64,000 bases of DNA from Campylobacteraceae bacterium (GTDB taxonomy: Bacteria; Campylobacterota; Campylobacteria; Campylobacterales; Sulfurovaceae): assembly GCA_027036015.1 (NCBI GenBank), contig JALVTH010000074.1:1-64000 (forward strand). The letters are read 5' to 3'. This document shows positions 18,073 to 27,947 of the stretch, piece after piece. A model generated the notes under the pieces. That model was not told the DNA's origin. It saw only the letters and a program-made list of their open reading frames with translations, and searched no databases. The translations under genes and the position numbers were made by a program. How positions within the stretch are numbered: the stretch's first letter is position 1; each line of letters begins with the position of its first letter.

Positions 18073-20085
18073 TTACACCGCCACCATTGCAATATAGTAA
18101 CAGCGCATACAGCGCTCAGCTTCAGCAATTGCTTGCTCACCTGTTAGACCTAAATTTACCTCTTTATTATTGGTAATTCTCTCACTAACACTTAATTTTT
18201 CGCTAACTTCTCTTGGTATTCCTGGCATCCAACCTTTGATTTTTTCATTTTTATTATAAACGCCAAGTTTTTTAAGATGATCTTCCATAATCTCTTCATC
18301 AGTTAAACTTACTTTGCCATCATAAATATAGCGGCTAATAACGCTTGCTGCTCTTTTTGCCTGACCAACAGCATTTACAATTGTCATTGGACCATATTCA
18401 CAATCTCCAGCAGCAAATACGCCAGGTTTTGAGCTCATATAATCGCGTCCATTGGTTAAAATGGTATTCCAGCTGGTTAGCTCAATATTCCACTCTTCAG
18501 GCAAAATGCTTAAGTCCGCACTTTGTGAAACTGCTGGAATTAAGAAATCACACTCAATTTCAAAATCTGCCCCTTCAATTTTTACAAGTTGCGGACGCCC
18601 TCCATTTGGATCTGGCACTAACTCAAAGCGATTGACTTTAAGTTTTTTGAGTTGATCGTTTTCATCTGTGATAATTTCTTCAACAGCTGAGTAGAAAATA
18701 AATTCAACTCCTTCTTCTACAGCTTCATGATACTCTTCCCATGAAGTGTTTCGAATAATTGTCTTTTCATCACGGCGATAGAGCATTATTACTTTTTTTG
18801 CACCCTCTCTTACGGCACAGCGCACGACATCCATCGAAGTAAATCCACCACCAACACAAACAACAACTTTATCTTTTAACTCTTTACTTGCTGGTTCACC
18901 AATTTTATATTTGTGCCATAGGTTTACTCTATCAAGCATTGCTATAGCACCCCAATAACCTTTTATCTCTTCACGCTCATTTTTTGCACGAATTTTTTTA
19001 GAAAGTCTTGTTCCAAATGCAAGTAAAATAGCATCATACTCTTTTTCAAATTCTCTAAGCATATTGGCATCAACTCTTGTGTTGGTGTGCACATGCACTG
19101 TTGGAAGCGACGTTACAAGTTCAATATCTTTATTGTATTTTTCAATTGGCATACGATACTGCGGCACTCCAACAGCAACCTCACCTCCAAGCACTGGAAG
19201 CTCTTCAAAAATATGCACTTCAATACCTTCAAGCCCAAGATAGTATGCTGCAGTAAGTCCAGCTGGTCCACCACCTACAATTGCAACTTTTTTGCCATCA
19301 TTTCTTGGAGGCTTAGGCTCTTTTGGATGAAACCAAGCAAGATTATGATCTGTTTCATAATCTGCGCCAAGACGTTTAAGCTCCATAATAGCAATTGGCT
19401 CATCAAGATTTGCTCTTCTACATGCATCTTCACAAGGGTGAGGACAAACTCTACCACAAGTGTGAGCTAAAGGCATCGTTTGGCGCGTTGCTTGAAGCGA
19501 TGCACCAAATTCTAAGTCTCTAACGCCCTCAATGTAAGATGGAATATCAACGTGGGCTGGACACATATCCATACAAGGAGCAGTTACTTTAGCAATATAA
19601 CTTGTATTGCTCTCATATTCGTGTGATTTTTTTTGCTCTAAAATACAAGCATCAAATTGCTCTTTATAGTGTTCCATCAAATCTAAAATTGGTTTTGGAA
19701 CAGTTCTTCCAATCTCGCATTTGCTCGTTTCCATCATTGTGCGACTAACTTCTTGCAAATGCTCAATATCTTCAAAGTTTCCTTCGCCTCTTGCAATTTT
19801 ATCTAATAAATCAAACAAAATTCTTCCACCCCATCTACCAGGCGCACAGCGACCGCAAGCTTCGGAGTATTTTTGATAGGTTGCTGCATATTCAGTGGCA
19901 AGCTTTACTGCATCTATATTTTCATCAAAAATTGCAACGCCATCCCATCCAATAAACGCACGGCTTGGCTTATCTTTGTTATATTCAAGTGGGAAGCTAA
20001 AGCTACTTTCTACCCACTCTTCTTGAGGCTTATTGCGATTGTCAATAAGCTCTCCACGCCAAGTCGAAAATACTACTTTAGACAT
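18073..20085 (-). CDS. NuoF-position fusion: remnant NuoF Fe-S domain plus GltD-like FAD/NAD(P)H oxidoreductase
   Basis: This 670-residue protein occupies the nuoF slot. Residues about 70-145 match the C-terminal 4Fe-4S domain of NuoF (EACGRCAPGRWGG, then SKCEIG at Cys123), but the third cluster ligand is Gly83 where NuoF has Cys. Residues 165-225 are the GltD/dihydropyrimidine-dehydrogenase Fe-S domain (Cys171, Cys175, and CGRVCPHPCEDAC). From 268 there is an FAD site (VAIVGGGPAGLTAAYYLG), then an NAD(P) site near 410 (VVCVGGGFTSMDVVRCA), then the FAD-closing GVFAAGDCEYGP. The tail has a further CMRC. The usual FMN/NADH 51-kDa fold is absent. It probably feeds electrons from NAD(P)H to NuoG through FAD; the donor is inferred. 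Confidence 0.85.
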   Translation of the reverse strand: MSKVVFSTWRGELIDNRNKPQEEWVESSFSFPLEYNKDKPSRAFIGWDGVAIFDENIDAVKLATEYAATYQKYSEACGRCAPGRWGGRILFDLLDKIARGEGNFEDIEHLQEVSRTMMETSKCEIGRTVPKPILDLMEHYKEQFDACILEQKKSHEYESNTSYIAKVTAPCMDMCPAHVDIPSYIEGVRDLEFGASLQATRQTMPLAHTCGRVCPHPCEDACRRANLDEPIAIMELKRLGADYETDHNLAWFHPKEPKPPRNDGKKVAIVGGGPAGLTAAYYLGLEGIEVHIFEELPVLGGEVAVGVPQYRMPIEKYNKDIELVTSLPTVHVHTNTRVDANMLREFEKEYDAILLAFGTRLSKKIRAKNEREEIKGYWGAIAMLDRVNLWHKYKIGEPASKELKDKVVVCVGGGFTSMDVVRCAVREGAKKVIMLYRRDEKTIIRNTSWEEYHEAVEEGVEFIFYSAVEEIITDENDQLKKLKVNRFELVPDPNGGRPQLVKIEGADFEIECDFLIPAVSQSADLSILPEEWNIELTSWNTILTNGRDYMSSKPGVFAAGDCEYGPMTIVNAVGQAKRAASVISRYIYDGKVSLTDEEIMEDHLKKLGVYNKNEKIKGWMPGIPREVSEKLSVSERITNNKEVNLGLTGEQAIAEAERCMRCYYIAMVAV

Positions 20086-20318
20086 TAGTTACCCTTTTTG
20101 CGAACTACTATTGTCCAATCAACTTCGTTAAATTTTAAAGAATTTAACAGCTCATGGCCATGTTCTTTGATAATATCAGCACTTTTTTGAATGGGAGAGA
20201 AATCACCAATTTCAAATAAGAAAATCCCAACTTCGTTTGGTCGTAAATCGGTATCGATTAATTCAATCATTCTATCGTAAAAATTTTCATGTAAATGTCT
20301 TAGATCATACCTTTTCAT
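20085..20318 (-). CDS. Small NuoE-position protein of Campylobacterota complex I
   Basis: This 77-residue protein begins MKRYDLRHLHENFYDRMI and contains FLFEIGDFSPIQKSADII. It has no cysteines, so it cannot carry the NuoE [2Fe-2S] cluster. Its place between nuoD and the nuoF-position gene and its length match the small proteins found at this spot in Helicobacter and Campylobacter (HP1264 and Cj1575c type). It ends in a TAATG overlap with the next start. It is probably a structural or flavin-related accessory of the electron-input module; this is inferred from position and size. Confidence 0.75.
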   Translation of the reverse strand: MKRYDLRHLHENFYDRMIELIDTDLRPNEVGIFLFEIGDFSPIQKSADIIKEHGHELLNSLKFNEVDWTIVVRKKGN

Positions 20319-20329
20319 CTTCGCTCCTT

Positions 20330-21565
20330 TTAGCGGTCAACTTCACCAAATACAATATTTGTACTACCAATAATTGTTACAACATCAGCCAAATAAGTTC
20401 CCACTAATAAATCTTGCAATACTCCTGTATGAAAAAAGCTTGGGGCTCTCACTTTTAAACGATAAGCATATGGTTCACCCTCTGATTTAATGTAAAATCC
20501 AAGTTCACCTTTTGGAGATTCTGTTGGAACATAAACAGTTCCTTTTGGCGGACGCATACCTTGTGTTACAAGCACAAAATGCTGCATTAGGGCATAGTTT
20601 TGTGTCATAATCTCTTCTTTTGGAGCAGAAATGTATTTTGGAGCGTGTGCCATGAGTTTTGGTTCAGTTTTTGGATACATAGAAATAAGCTGTCGTAAAA
20701 TCTTAATTGATTCGTAAATCTCTTCCATATAAAGGCGATATCTTCCATAGCTATCACATCTATCAGTTACTGGAACATCAAAATCAACTTCATCATAAAG
20801 TTCGTATGGCTCTTCTTTTCTTACATCATATTTAATACCAGAGCCTCTAAGCATAATACCAGTACAACCCCACTCAAGTGCCATCTCAGGAGGCAATATT
20901 CCAACATTTTCTAAGCGCATTTTCCAAATTCTGTTTTCTTTTAATAAATCATCGTAAAGTTTAATTTGATCTGGTAATTTATTTAAGTAGTTGCTTAAAT
21001 TTTCAATCCATCCTGGTGGTAAATCAAGCGGCACACCTCCAATTCGAACGGCTGAGTGCGTCAATCTTGCCCCACAATAATCTTCCATTAAATCCATTGC
21101 AAATTCGCGCTCTCTAAAAGCATAAAGGAAAATCGACATCGCTCCAACATCGAGCGCGTGCGTTGCTAAGAAGAAAAGATGCGAAATAATTCTGTTAAGC
21201 TCAAGCAGCATCATACGAATTACTTTTGCACGTCTTGGCACTTTATCTTCAATTCCAAGAAGTCGCTCAACTGCTAAAGCAAAAGCATAGTTGTTTGAAG
21301 TTGCTGCAATATAATCAAGTCTATCTGTTGTTGGTAAAAACTCATTATAAATCATATTTTCAGCCATTTTTTCTACGCCACGGTGCAAATATCCAATATC
21401 TGGATATGCTTTTACAACCTGCTCTCCTTGTAATTCTAAAATTAAACGAAGCTGCCCGTGCGCTGAAGGATGTTGTGGCCCAAAGTTAATAACCATTGTA
21501 TTATCATCACGCTCAAAATTAATATTTTCAAAAAATGGTCGTAATTTATTTACTTGTTGCTGCAT
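20330..21565 (-). CDS. nuoD: NADH-quinone oxidoreductase subunit D
   Basis: This 411-residue 49-kDa subunit is related to the [NiFe]-hydrogenase large subunit and forms the quinone site with NuoB. It shows [31 protein letters not shown] (the quinone-proximal His region) and [19 protein letters not shown]. The C-terminal FGEVDR is the normal ending. It lies eight bases after nuoC. Confidence 0.97.
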   Translation of the reverse strand: MQQQVNKLRPFFENINFERDDNTMVINFGPQHPSAHGQLRLILELQGEQVVKAYPDIGYLHRGVEKMAENMIYNEFLPTTDRLDYIAATSNNYAFALAVERLLGIEDKVPRRAKVIRMMLLELNRIISHLFFLATHALDVGAMSIFLYAFREREFAMDLMEDYCGARLTHSAVRIGGVPLDLPPGWIENLSNYLNKLPDQIKLYDDLLKENRIWKMRLENVGILPPEMALEWGCTGIMLRGSGIKYDVRKEEPYELYDEVDFDVPVTDRCDSYGRYRLYMEEIYESIKILRQLISMYPKTEPKLMAHAPKYISAPKEEIMTQNYALMQHFVLVTQGMRPPKGTVYVPTESPKGELGFYIKSEGEPYAYRLKVRAPSFFHTGVLQDLLVGTYLADVVTIIGSTNIVFGEVDR

Positions 21566-21573
21566 GGCTTCTC

Positions 21574-22374
21574 CTATTTTCTATTCTCAAGCTGCTTAGA
21601 CTCTTTGGTATAGTCTGTAAGGAAGGTTTTTGAATATCCATCTTCTATTGGTCTGATAGTAGAATCTACTAAGCTTGGATCTGCACCAAAAGGCACCTCG
21701 TGACCAACTCTTGCAAAGCGTTTTGTATCGTATCTATCTATTCTTGCTGGATCTCTATTTTCTGGTCCAATAATGTCGCGATACTCTTTTCCAAAAATTT
21801 TATCAACTTCATACCATTGTGCATGTTCATCACCATGCAATGGATAAGTTTTTCTAAGTGGATGTCCTACCCAATCATCAGGCATAAGAATACGTTTTAA
21901 GTTTGAATGGTTATTAACATAAATACCAAACATATCATACATTTCACGCTCTGCAAAGTTTGCCATTTTAAAAACTTTTTCAACGCTTTCAATTGCTTGG
22001 TTTTCTTTAATTCTGGTTTGAACTCTTACTCTTTTTGCTTCGTCTAAATTAAGCAAAAGATAAAAAATCTCAAATTCACCATCTTGAGCTAAATAATCTA
22101 CTGCACTAAGCTCCGTGCACATTTTAAAACAACTTTTCTCTTTTAAATTTTTTAAAGCCGCAACATTTTGCTCTGGTAAAATTTCTACAACAAGCATTCC
22201 AAGTTCGATATAGCTTTTTAAAACCTCAACGCCATCTTCTTGCAAAGTTTTTACTACCTTATCATAAAAAGAGCCTTCTCCAACTGGCTCTTTTTTTGTT
22301 TCAGGTGCAACCCAAAATCTATCTGTATATTTTGCTTTTGCTTGAACGTTGTCTTTTGGTGTATATCGTCTCAT
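21574..22374 (-). CDS. nuoC: NADH-quinone oxidoreductase subunit C
   Basis: This 266-residue 30-kDa subunit has the family signature [18 protein letters not shown] followed by [20 protein letters not shown]. It is separate from nuoD (not the fused NuoCD of enterics). It has roughly 20 extra N-terminal and 50 extra C-terminal residues compared with minimal NuoC proteins. It starts at the base where the nuoB stop ends. Confidence 0.95.
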   Translation of the reverse strand: MRRYTPKDNVQAKAKYTDRFWVAPETKKEPVGEGSFYDKVVKTLQEDGVEVLKSYIELGMLVVEILPEQNVAALKNLKEKSCFKMCTELSAVDYLAQDGEFEIFYLLLNLDEAKRVRVQTRIKENQAIESVEKVFKMANFAEREMYDMFGIYVNNHSNLKRILMPDDWVGHPLRKTYPLHGDEHAQWYEVDKIFGKEYRDIIGPENRDPARIDRYDTKRFARVGHEVPFGADPSLVDSTIRPIEDGYSKTFLTDYTKESKQLENRK

Positions 22375-22886
22375 TATATCAACCTTTGCAATTTATTTTT
22401 TTTCATATTTGCAGATTGGCGTCTAATTTTCTTTTGAAGCATCATCACTGCATATTGCAATGTCTCTGGACGCGGTGCACACCCTGGAAGATAGATATCA
22501 ACTGGAACAATTCTATCTACCCCTTGCACAATTGAATAGGTATTAAACATACCACCAGTATTTGCACAAGAGCCCATACTAATAACCCATTTTGGTTCAG
22601 CCATTTGGTCATAAAGTCTTCTGGTAAATTCAGCATGTTTTTTCGTAAGAGTTCCAGCTAAAATCATTACATCTGCTTGTCTTGGCGAAGCTCTAAAAAT
22701 AACACCCATTCTATCAAAATCATATCTACTTGCCCCACTTGCCATCATCTCAATTGCACAACAAGCCAAACCATACGTTAGAGGCCACAATGAGTTTGAA
22801 CGCCCCCAATTGATAATATGATCTACTGTGGTTAATACAACCGGTAACCCGCCGCTTGAAGTATAATTTACTTGATGCTGTGCCAT
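22374..22886 (-). CDS. nuoB: NADH-quinone oxidoreductase subunit B (cluster N2)
   Basis: This 170-residue PSST-type subunit binds the terminal cluster N2. The ligands are the adjacent pair in [13 protein letters not shown], the Cys of [10 protein letters not shown] and the Cys of [12 protein letters not shown]. The segment [20 protein letters not shown] is the quinone-pocket region. It overlaps nuoA by 19 bases. The C-terminal tail is basic ([13 protein letters not shown]). Confidence 0.97.
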   Translation of the reverse strand: MAQHQVNYTSSGGLPVVLTTVDHIINWGRSNSLWPLTYGLACCAIEMMASGASRYDFDRMGVIFRASPRQADVMILAGTLTKKHAEFTRRLYDQMAEPKWVISMGSCANTGGMFNTYSIVQGVDRIVPVDIYLPGCAPRPETLQYAVMMLQKKIRRQSANMKKNKLQRLI

Positions 22887-23257
22887 TCTAATGCTCCTTT
22901 AACCCATGCATAAATAAATCCAATTGCAAGTAATACAATAAATAAAATCATCTCTACAAAACCAAAAACACCAAGAGGCTTAAAATCAATTGCCCATGGA
23001 AACATAAACACAATCTCTACATCAAACAAAATAAAAAGTAATGCAAAAAGGTAAAACTGCACTGAAATACTGTTTGCTTGCTTGTTTGGTTCAGGACCAC
23101 ATTCATAAATTGCAAGCTTTAACTTTTCGGTATCGAGTCTTGCCAATTTTCTACTAATAAATCGCTGCAATACCAAAGTTGCAGGAAATGCAATTGCCGT
23201 TAAAGCAAATAAAACGAAAGCACCAAAATAAGGATGCTCGGTTACAATATGCGTCAT
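22868..23257 (-). CDS. nuoA: NADH-quinone oxidoreductase subunit A
   Basis: This 129-residue membrane subunit has three helices and the conserved loop [23 protein letters not shown], followed by [17 protein letters not shown]. It is the first gene of the 17-kb operon. A short GGGG ribosome site precedes the ATG, and a 300-base divergent gap lies upstream. Confidence 0.97.
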   Translation of the reverse strand: MTHIVTEHPYFGAFVLFALTAIAFPATLVLQRFISRKLARLDTEKLKLAIYECGPEPNKQANSISVQFYLFALLFILFDVEIVFMFPWAIDFKPLGVFGFVEMILFIVLLAIGFIYAWVKGALEWHSIK

Positions 23258-23289
23258 ACAAACCCCTTTTTTTTAATGTGCACAAAGCC

Positions 23290-23308
23290 AGTAGTGCCTA
23301 ATACTACT
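23290..23308. promoter_or_regulatory. Inverted repeat in the leader of the nuo operon
   Basis: AGTAGT-GCCTAAT-ACTACT is a perfect 6-bp inverted repeat lying 33 bases upstream of the nuoA start, in the 300-base gap between nuoA and the divergent lipoprotein gene. It may be an operator or a leader hairpin. Apart from this and the two ribosome sites, the rest of the gap (23258-23557) shows only AT-rich sequence without a convincing -35/-10 pair. Confidence 0.3.
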
Positions 23309-23557
23309 AAGGTATCAAATATTAACAAAATATTGATTAATATGCTATAGGAAAAAGTCCCCTTTCAAGATAAAAAAATATAAGTGTAACTGCATGAAAC
23401 ATTTTAAATTTTTGTTAAAGAAAAAAAGAAATTCCTATTCAATTTTAATGAGCCAATTCTACTTTTTGTAACAATTTATCTTAATTAAAACTTTAATTAA
23501 TGCTTCGTTAATAAAGTTACTATAAAATCTTTATGTAGCTTCAATAAAGGAGTCAAA

Positions 23558-24415
23558 ATGAAAAAATTTTTTTTAACGATCGCGTTATTTTTACTCATAG
23601 GATGCGGCGGTGGCAATAGCAATTCACTTCCACTTACTCCAAAAGATTCTCAAATGGCTTCGTTAGAAAATATTGATACTAAGAAGGGAGCAAAAAGTGC
23701 ATTTGATGCAATAAAAATTGAAGATAGCGCTACCTCTTTTCCATCTTTTAAAATCATTACTCCTTCTCAAAAGTTTTTAAAAAAAATTGGTTCTTTTTTT
23801 ACCAAAAATTTTCGTCTTATTGATAAAAGCTATCTTTGCGAAAGTGGTTCGGCTAAAGTTGATTATTATTCAAATAATGATGTAATAGTCTATTTTGATA
23901 ATTGTGAAGCTGATGGTATCTTATATGATGGCAAAGCTGAGATTATAAAACATAGTGATAACTCAAAAGAAGTAACGTTTCGAAACTTCTCAATACAAGA
24001 TATGAATGGCTATAATTTAAAAATTGACTATAGTGTGTGGCTACTTCTAAATAGCTCTAATATTGCCATTAATCAACTTTATGCAACAGCAATTTGGCAC
24101 AATCAAACCTTTAAATATCTCAATTTTTCCATGCATATTATCACTAACGAAACTATTACAAGCTTATTTAATGGCTATATTTATACAAATTGTTTAAATG
24201 GATTTGTAAAGGTTCAATCAAAAAATGGCTTAACTTATCAAGGACAAGATGTAAGTGGAGAAATGGAGCTTAGCTCAAAGGGTAAAAAAGTAACAATTGA
24301 TTTTGCTAAAGATCCAAATGATGAGAATTCACCAACCTATGTTTACATTACCAATATTAATGGTGTTCAAGAGAGCCTCACTTTAGCTGCATTTAAACAG
24401 ATAAAATGTAACTAA
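23558..24415 (+). CDS. Gly-rich-lipobox lipoprotein, paralogue of the one at 40259
   Basis: The 285-residue precursor has a lipoprotein signal peptide ending LLIGCGGGNSNS, so Cys16 should be lipidated. The mature part shares layout with the 293-residue protein at 40259-41140: SLPLTPKDSQM after the lipobox, a central two-cysteine region, NGYIYTNCLNGFVKV against DGYIKPLCLNNFVYV, then KKVTIDFA against KTVIVEFK, and a final Lys-x-Cys-like end. Both look all-beta. A strong AAAGGAG precedes the ATG. The function is unknown; periplasm-facing or surface location is inferred. Confidence 0.75.
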   Translation: MKKFFLTIALFLLIGCGGGNSNSLPLTPKDSQMASLENIDTKKGAKSAFDAIKIEDSATSFPSFKIITPSQKFLKKIGSFFTKNFRLIDKSYLCESGSAKVDYYSNNDVIVYFDNCEADGILYDGKAEIIKHSDNSKEVTFRNFSIQDMNGYNLKIDYSVWLLLNSSNIAINQLYATAIWHNQTFKYLNFSMHIITNETITSLFNGYIYTNCLNGFVKVQSKNGLTYQGQDVSGEMELSSKGKKVTIDFAKDPNDENSPTYVYITNINGVQESLTLAAFKQIKCN

Positions 24416-24430
24416 GCCCTTTGGGCTTAG
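24412..24430. terminator. Terminator shared by lipoprotein gene and acs
   Basis: CTAAGCCC-TTT-GGGCTTAG is a perfect 8-bp stem followed on the plus strand by CTATTTTTT. The stop codons of both convergent genes (plus at 24413-24415, minus at 24427-24429) lie inside the stem. It is strong in the plus direction and weaker in the minus direction. Confidence 0.85.
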
Positions 24431-26373
24431 CTATTTTTTACGATTGTCTCAATAGCTTGAACAATTGAAGGATCTTCTAAAGTAGAAGTATCTTGCTTAA
24501 TCGCTTCTTTTTTTGCTATAGCTCTTAATAATCGTCGCATTACTTTTCCGCTTCTTGTTTTTGGTAAATCTGGAACAATAACTAAATTTTCTATATAAGC
24601 AATTGCTCCAATTTCTTCTTTGATAATTTCATTTACTTCTTTTAAAAGCTCTTCATTAGAGCTTTCTTGATTTTCTTTTAAAACAACAAAGGCAAATGGA
24701 CTCTCACCTTTAATTTCATGTGGCTTTCCAACAACAGCAATTGCAGCAATTGCATCATGCTTTTTGGCAGCTCCCTCAATTTCTGCAGTTCCTAAGCGAT
24801 GCCCACTTACATTTATTACATCATCAACGCGCCCAGTAATGGTAATATAGCCAAGTTCATCAACCATTGCTCCATCGCCACTAAAATAGACTGGTTTTCC
24901 TTCATAAACACACTCACCAAAATAGGAGTTTTTAAAGCGCTCATTATCATTCCAAATGGTTCGAATCATACTTGGCCATGGCTTAACAATACACAAATAC
25001 CCCTTCTCACCAATTGGAGTAGGAGTTCCATCTTTTTCAATCACTTTGGCAAAAATTCCTGGAAGTGGCTTTGTTGCACTTGCTGGTTTAACAGGAGTTG
25101 CAGCTGGAAGTGGCGTAATCATATGTCCTCCCGTTTCTGTTTGCCACCATGTATCTACAATTGAGCATCTACCATTTCCTACTACTTCATAATACCATTT
25201 CCAAGCAGCTGGATCTATTGGCTCTCCAACAGTTCCAAGAATTCTTAGTGAACTTAAATCATACTTTTTAGGTTCATCAGCTCCTAATTTATGCAACATT
25301 CTAATTGCAGTGGGAGCAGTATAGAATTGATTAATTTGCAACTCTTCTATCATTTTCCATGCACGTCCAACATCTGGATAGGTTGGAACACCTTCAAACA
25401 TTACTGTTGTTGCTCCAGCTGCAAGTGGTCCATAAACAATATATGTATGTCCTGTAATCCATCCAATATCGGCTGTACACCAAAATGTATCATTATCTTG
25501 AATATCAAAAGTCCACTCCATTGTCATTTGTGCCCATAAAATATATCCAGCTTGTGAGTGTTGCACTCCTTTTGGCTTGCCAGTACTACCACTGGTATAG
25601 AGTAAAAAGAGTGGATCCTCGCTATCCATAATTTCAGCTTCACATTCACTGCTTTGTTCTTTGATTAATTCATTATAGTTATAATCTCTTCCTTCAACCC
25701 AATTGATAGATTCATTATTTCGTTTTACAACCAATACAGCTTCAACACTTTCACATCCTTCTTCTAAAGCTTTGTCCACCGTTGGTTTAAGCAAATAAGG
25801 TTTTCCTTTTCTAAAAGCACCATCAGCTGTAATTATTAATTTTGCATTTGCATCAATAATTCTATCACGCAAGGCATCAGCCGAAAAGCCGCCAAAAACA
25901 ACACTATGAATTGCTCCAATTCTTGCACAAGCAAGCATTGCAAAGGCAGCTTCTGGAATCATTGGCATATAAAGAACAACTCTATCACCTTTTTTAATAT
26001 GAAACTTATTCTTTAACAAATTGGCAAAACGGTTGACACTTTTGTAAAGCTCTAAGTAAGTAATTACTTTACGCTCTCCATTATCTGCTTCCCAAATAAT
26101 TGCCGCTTTATTTTTTTTGCTGTCTAAATGTCTGTCAATACATTGATATGCAACATTAATTTTGCCTCCAACAAACCATTTGTAAAATGGAGCGTTAGAC
26201 TCATCCAACGTTTGCTCAAAATCTTTAAACCAATTGAGTTTTTCTCTTGCATATTTTGCCCAGGTTCCTTCATAGTCTTTTTCAAACTCTTGCACTAATG
26301 CTTCATATTCATCCATACTTTTTATTCTTGCATTTGGAAAAAGCTCCAAGTGGGGATAATATAGTTTTTCCAT
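24427..26373 (-). CDS. acs: Acetyl-CoA synthetase (AMP-forming)
   Basis: This 648-residue enzyme makes acetyl-CoA from acetate, ATP and CoA through acetyl-AMP. The AMP-binding P-loop is [15 protein letters not shown] (about residue 260). Other family segments are [31 protein letters not shown] and the C-terminal [12 protein letters not shown], whose lysine is the usual acetylation switch. The length is typical. It stands alone with its own promoter at 26400-26428. In an autotroph it would recover acetate; that role is inferred. Confidence 0.96.
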   Translation of the reverse strand: MEKLYYPHLELFPNARIKSMDEYEALVQEFEKDYEGTWAKYAREKLNWFKDFEQTLDESNAPFYKWFVGGKINVAYQCIDRHLDSKKNKAAIIWEADNGERKVITYLELYKSVNRFANLLKNKFHIKKGDRVVLYMPMIPEAAFAMLACARIGAIHSVVFGGFSADALRDRIIDANAKLIITADGAFRKGKPYLLKPTVDKALEEGCESVEAVLVVKRNNESINWVEGRDYNYNELIKEQSSECEAEIMDSEDPLFLLYTSGSTGKPKGVQHSQAGYILWAQMTMEWTFDIQDNDTFWCTADIGWITGHTYIVYGPLAAGATTVMFEGVPTYPDVGRAWKMIEELQINQFYTAPTAIRMLHKLGADEPKKYDLSSLRILGTVGEPIDPAAWKWYYEVVGNGRCSIVDTWWQTETGGHMITPLPAATPVKPASATKPLPGIFAKVIEKDGTPTPIGEKGYLCIVKPWPSMIRTIWNDNERFKNSYFGECVYEGKPVYFSGDGAMVDELGYITITGRVDDVINVSGHRLGTAEIEGAAKKHDAIAAIAVVGKPHEIKGESPFAFVVLKENQESSNEELLKEVNEIIKEEIGAIAYIENLVIVPDLPKTRSGKVMRRLLRAIAKKEAIKQDTSTLEDPSIVQAIETIVKNS

Positions 26374-26399
26374 TTTAACTCCTACTACTTTTTTTCTCT

Positions 26400-26428
26400 A
26401 TTATAGATAAAAGTTATGCTTTTGTATA
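26400..26428 (-). promoter_or_regulatory. Probable acs promoter
   Basis: On the minus strand, TATAAT (26400-26405) lies 17 bases after TATACA (26423-26428, 4 of 6 to TTGACA). It ends about 26 bases before the acs start. Confidence 0.45.
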
Positions 26429-26476
26429 AAAATATTGTTATTTTAAATAAAAAACAAAAATGCAGTTACCAATAGA

Positions 26477-26498
26477 AACAAGCAAAAAATTGCTTGTT
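26477..26498 (-). terminator. Hairpin at the end of the OPX gene
   Basis: AACAAGCAA-AAAA-TTGCTTGTT is a perfect 9-bp stem with a 4-base loop. The TAA of the OPX lipoprotein gene (26497-26499) overlaps the outermost stem bases. Read on the minus strand the stem is followed by TCTATT, a modest T-tract. Confidence 0.6.
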
Positions 26499-27210
26499 AT
26501 CGTGTAAAAAGAAGATAAGGCGTTGCAACAGCATTCACAGCACCAAGTAATGCAGAAAAATTTTCAGATGTAACTTTAAATTTCTTCCATGTATTTGGTT
26601 GAACATAAACAATATCATCAGGTTTTAAAATAATATTGGTTCTTTGAAGTGAATCAAAGTTTGTTAAATCAATTTTTCTCATATGCATTCTATGAGTATA
26701 TGGATCTTTACTAATTACTATAATATTATCTCGCACAGCATTATCACTCAATCCTCCAGCATATGCAATTGCTTCTAAAATACTCATTTGATCTCTATCA
26801 AGTGGCACAACTCCAGGTTTATTTACTTCTCCTAATACATAAATACGCTTATTTAATACTTCTACGTTAAAAGAAGGATTGCGTAAATATTTACTATATT
26901 TGCGCTCAAGCAGTTGTGCCGCTTGATTTTGTGTAAGTCCTGCAACATGCACTCGTTTAATGAGTGGTAAATTGATATATCCAGAAGAATCAACCAAAAT
27001 TCCTTTATCATTCATTGTATTTGGTGTTACTTCTGGAAATTTATAAGAAGTAATTAATAATCTATCATGGGGCTGAATTTTATATTCGTAATAATAATTG
27101 CTCATTGGTTCAGCTTGCACGGTTGAATTTGTCTCTACCAATGTATATTTACTAGCACACCCTCCCACCAAAAAAGCTAAAGTTAACAGAAACAATAAAA
27201 GTCTCATCAA
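26497..27210 (-). CDS. Polysaccharide export outer-membrane lipoprotein (OPX/Wza-like)
   Basis: The 237-residue precursor has the signal peptide LLLFLLTLAFLVGGC, with lipidated Cys18. The polysaccharide biosynthesis/export domain (YKIQPHDRLLITSYKFPEV) is followed by an SLBB domain (IYVLGEVNKPGVVPLDRDQMSILEA cut here at the family core, ending in AYAGG). It is shorter than Wza and has one SLBB unit, as in many compact OPX proteins. A hydrophobic C-terminal segment (LLGAVNAVATPYLLF) could span the outer membrane. It is the third gene after the kinase and phosphatase and overlaps the phosphatase by four bases. Confidence 0.88.
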   Translation of the reverse strand: MMRLLLFLLTLAFLVGGCASKYTLVETNSTVQAEPMSNYYYEYKIQPHDRLLITSYKFPEVTPNTMNDKGILVDSSGYINLPLIKRVHVAGLTQNQAAQLLERKYSKYLRNPSFNVEVLNKRIYVLGEVNKPGVVPLDRDQMSILEAIAYAGGLSDNAVRDNIIVISKDPYTHRMHMRKIDLTNFDSLQRTNIILKPDDIVYVQPNTWKKFKVTSENFSALLGAVNAVATPYLLFTR

Positions 27211-27947
27211 ATCTCCTTTAAAAGTGTTGCATTTTTAATATGATTTCTTTTAAAAAGTTTATCAAAAATTTTTTTGTTCCCCAAAAAATCTTCATATTTG
27301 TCAAGATGTGCCATTTTATGAGTATCGCTACCAATAAAATCAATAAATCCAGCTTCTAACAAAAGCTTTGCTTTTTTTTGTGCCTCTTTACCATAAGCTC
27401 CAATTAAAGAGTTGCCATTTATTTGAAATGCTACTTCAAGCTCTTTTAATCTTTCATACTCTTTCATATCCTTCATATAACGATAGCGCTCAGGATGTGC
27501 AAGCAAAGGTACAAATCCTTTTGATTTTATCTCAAAAATAGCATCTTCTAAAAAAATTGGCCGTGCAACATATGATGTTTCAAACAAAAGATATTTGTTT
27601 TGTATCAAACAAACCTCACTATTTTCTAAAAGCGAAAAAAAATTTTCATCCAAATAGTGTTCTGCACCAAATTCTATCTCTATTGTAAGTTTCTCTTGCA
27701 AAAGAGCGTTTTTTAATTGCTCATAAGCTTTTTTTATTGTCTCTTTTGTATTAGGATACACATCAGCCATTATATGAGGCGTAATAATAAGTTTTTTAAA
27801 TCCCAGTTCTTGAAATTTATTTATAATTTCAAGTGCTTCTTCAATACTTCTTACTCCATCATCAATATTGGGTAAAAGATGCGAATGAATATCGACAAGC
27901 AAATGCTTTGAAGCTAAAAATTTTTCTCTTTTAAAAAAGCCAAACAT
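27207..27947 (-). CDS. CpsB/YwqE-type tyrosine-protein phosphatase (PHP fold)
   Basis: This 246-residue protein has PHP metal-site motifs: VDIHSHLLPNIDDG near the N-terminus, ITPHIM, EFGAEHYLD, LLAHPERYRYM and FIGSDTHKMAHL. It is the manganese-dependent phosphatase that removes phosphate from bacterial tyrosine kinases in capsule and exopolysaccharide systems, mainly of Gram-positives but also here. It is placed directly after its likely substrate, the tyrosine kinase at 27947, with a one-base junction. Confidence 0.9.
   Translation of the reverse strand: MFGFFKREKFLASKHLLVDIHSHLLPNIDDGVRSIEEALEIINKFQELGFKKLIITPHIMADVYPNTKETIKKAYEQLKNALLQEKLTIEIEFGAEHYLDENFFSLLENSEVCLIQNKYLLFETSYVARPIFLEDAIFEIKSKGFVPLLAHPERYRYMKDMKEYERLKELEVAFQINGNSLIGAYGKEAQKKAKLLLEAGFIDFIGSDTHKMAHLDKYEDFLGNKKIFDKLFKRNHIKNATLLKEI

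Noticed and set aside
19087-19470. A 127-residue plus-strand frame opposite the nuoF-position gene
   Set aside because: It is rich in Trp, Cys and His runs typical of antisense frames, and lies over the conserved FAD domain.
24799-25164. A 121-residue plus-strand frame opposite acs
   Set aside because: Cys/Trp/Asn-rich low-quality translation opposite a strongly conserved enzyme gene; a shadow frame.
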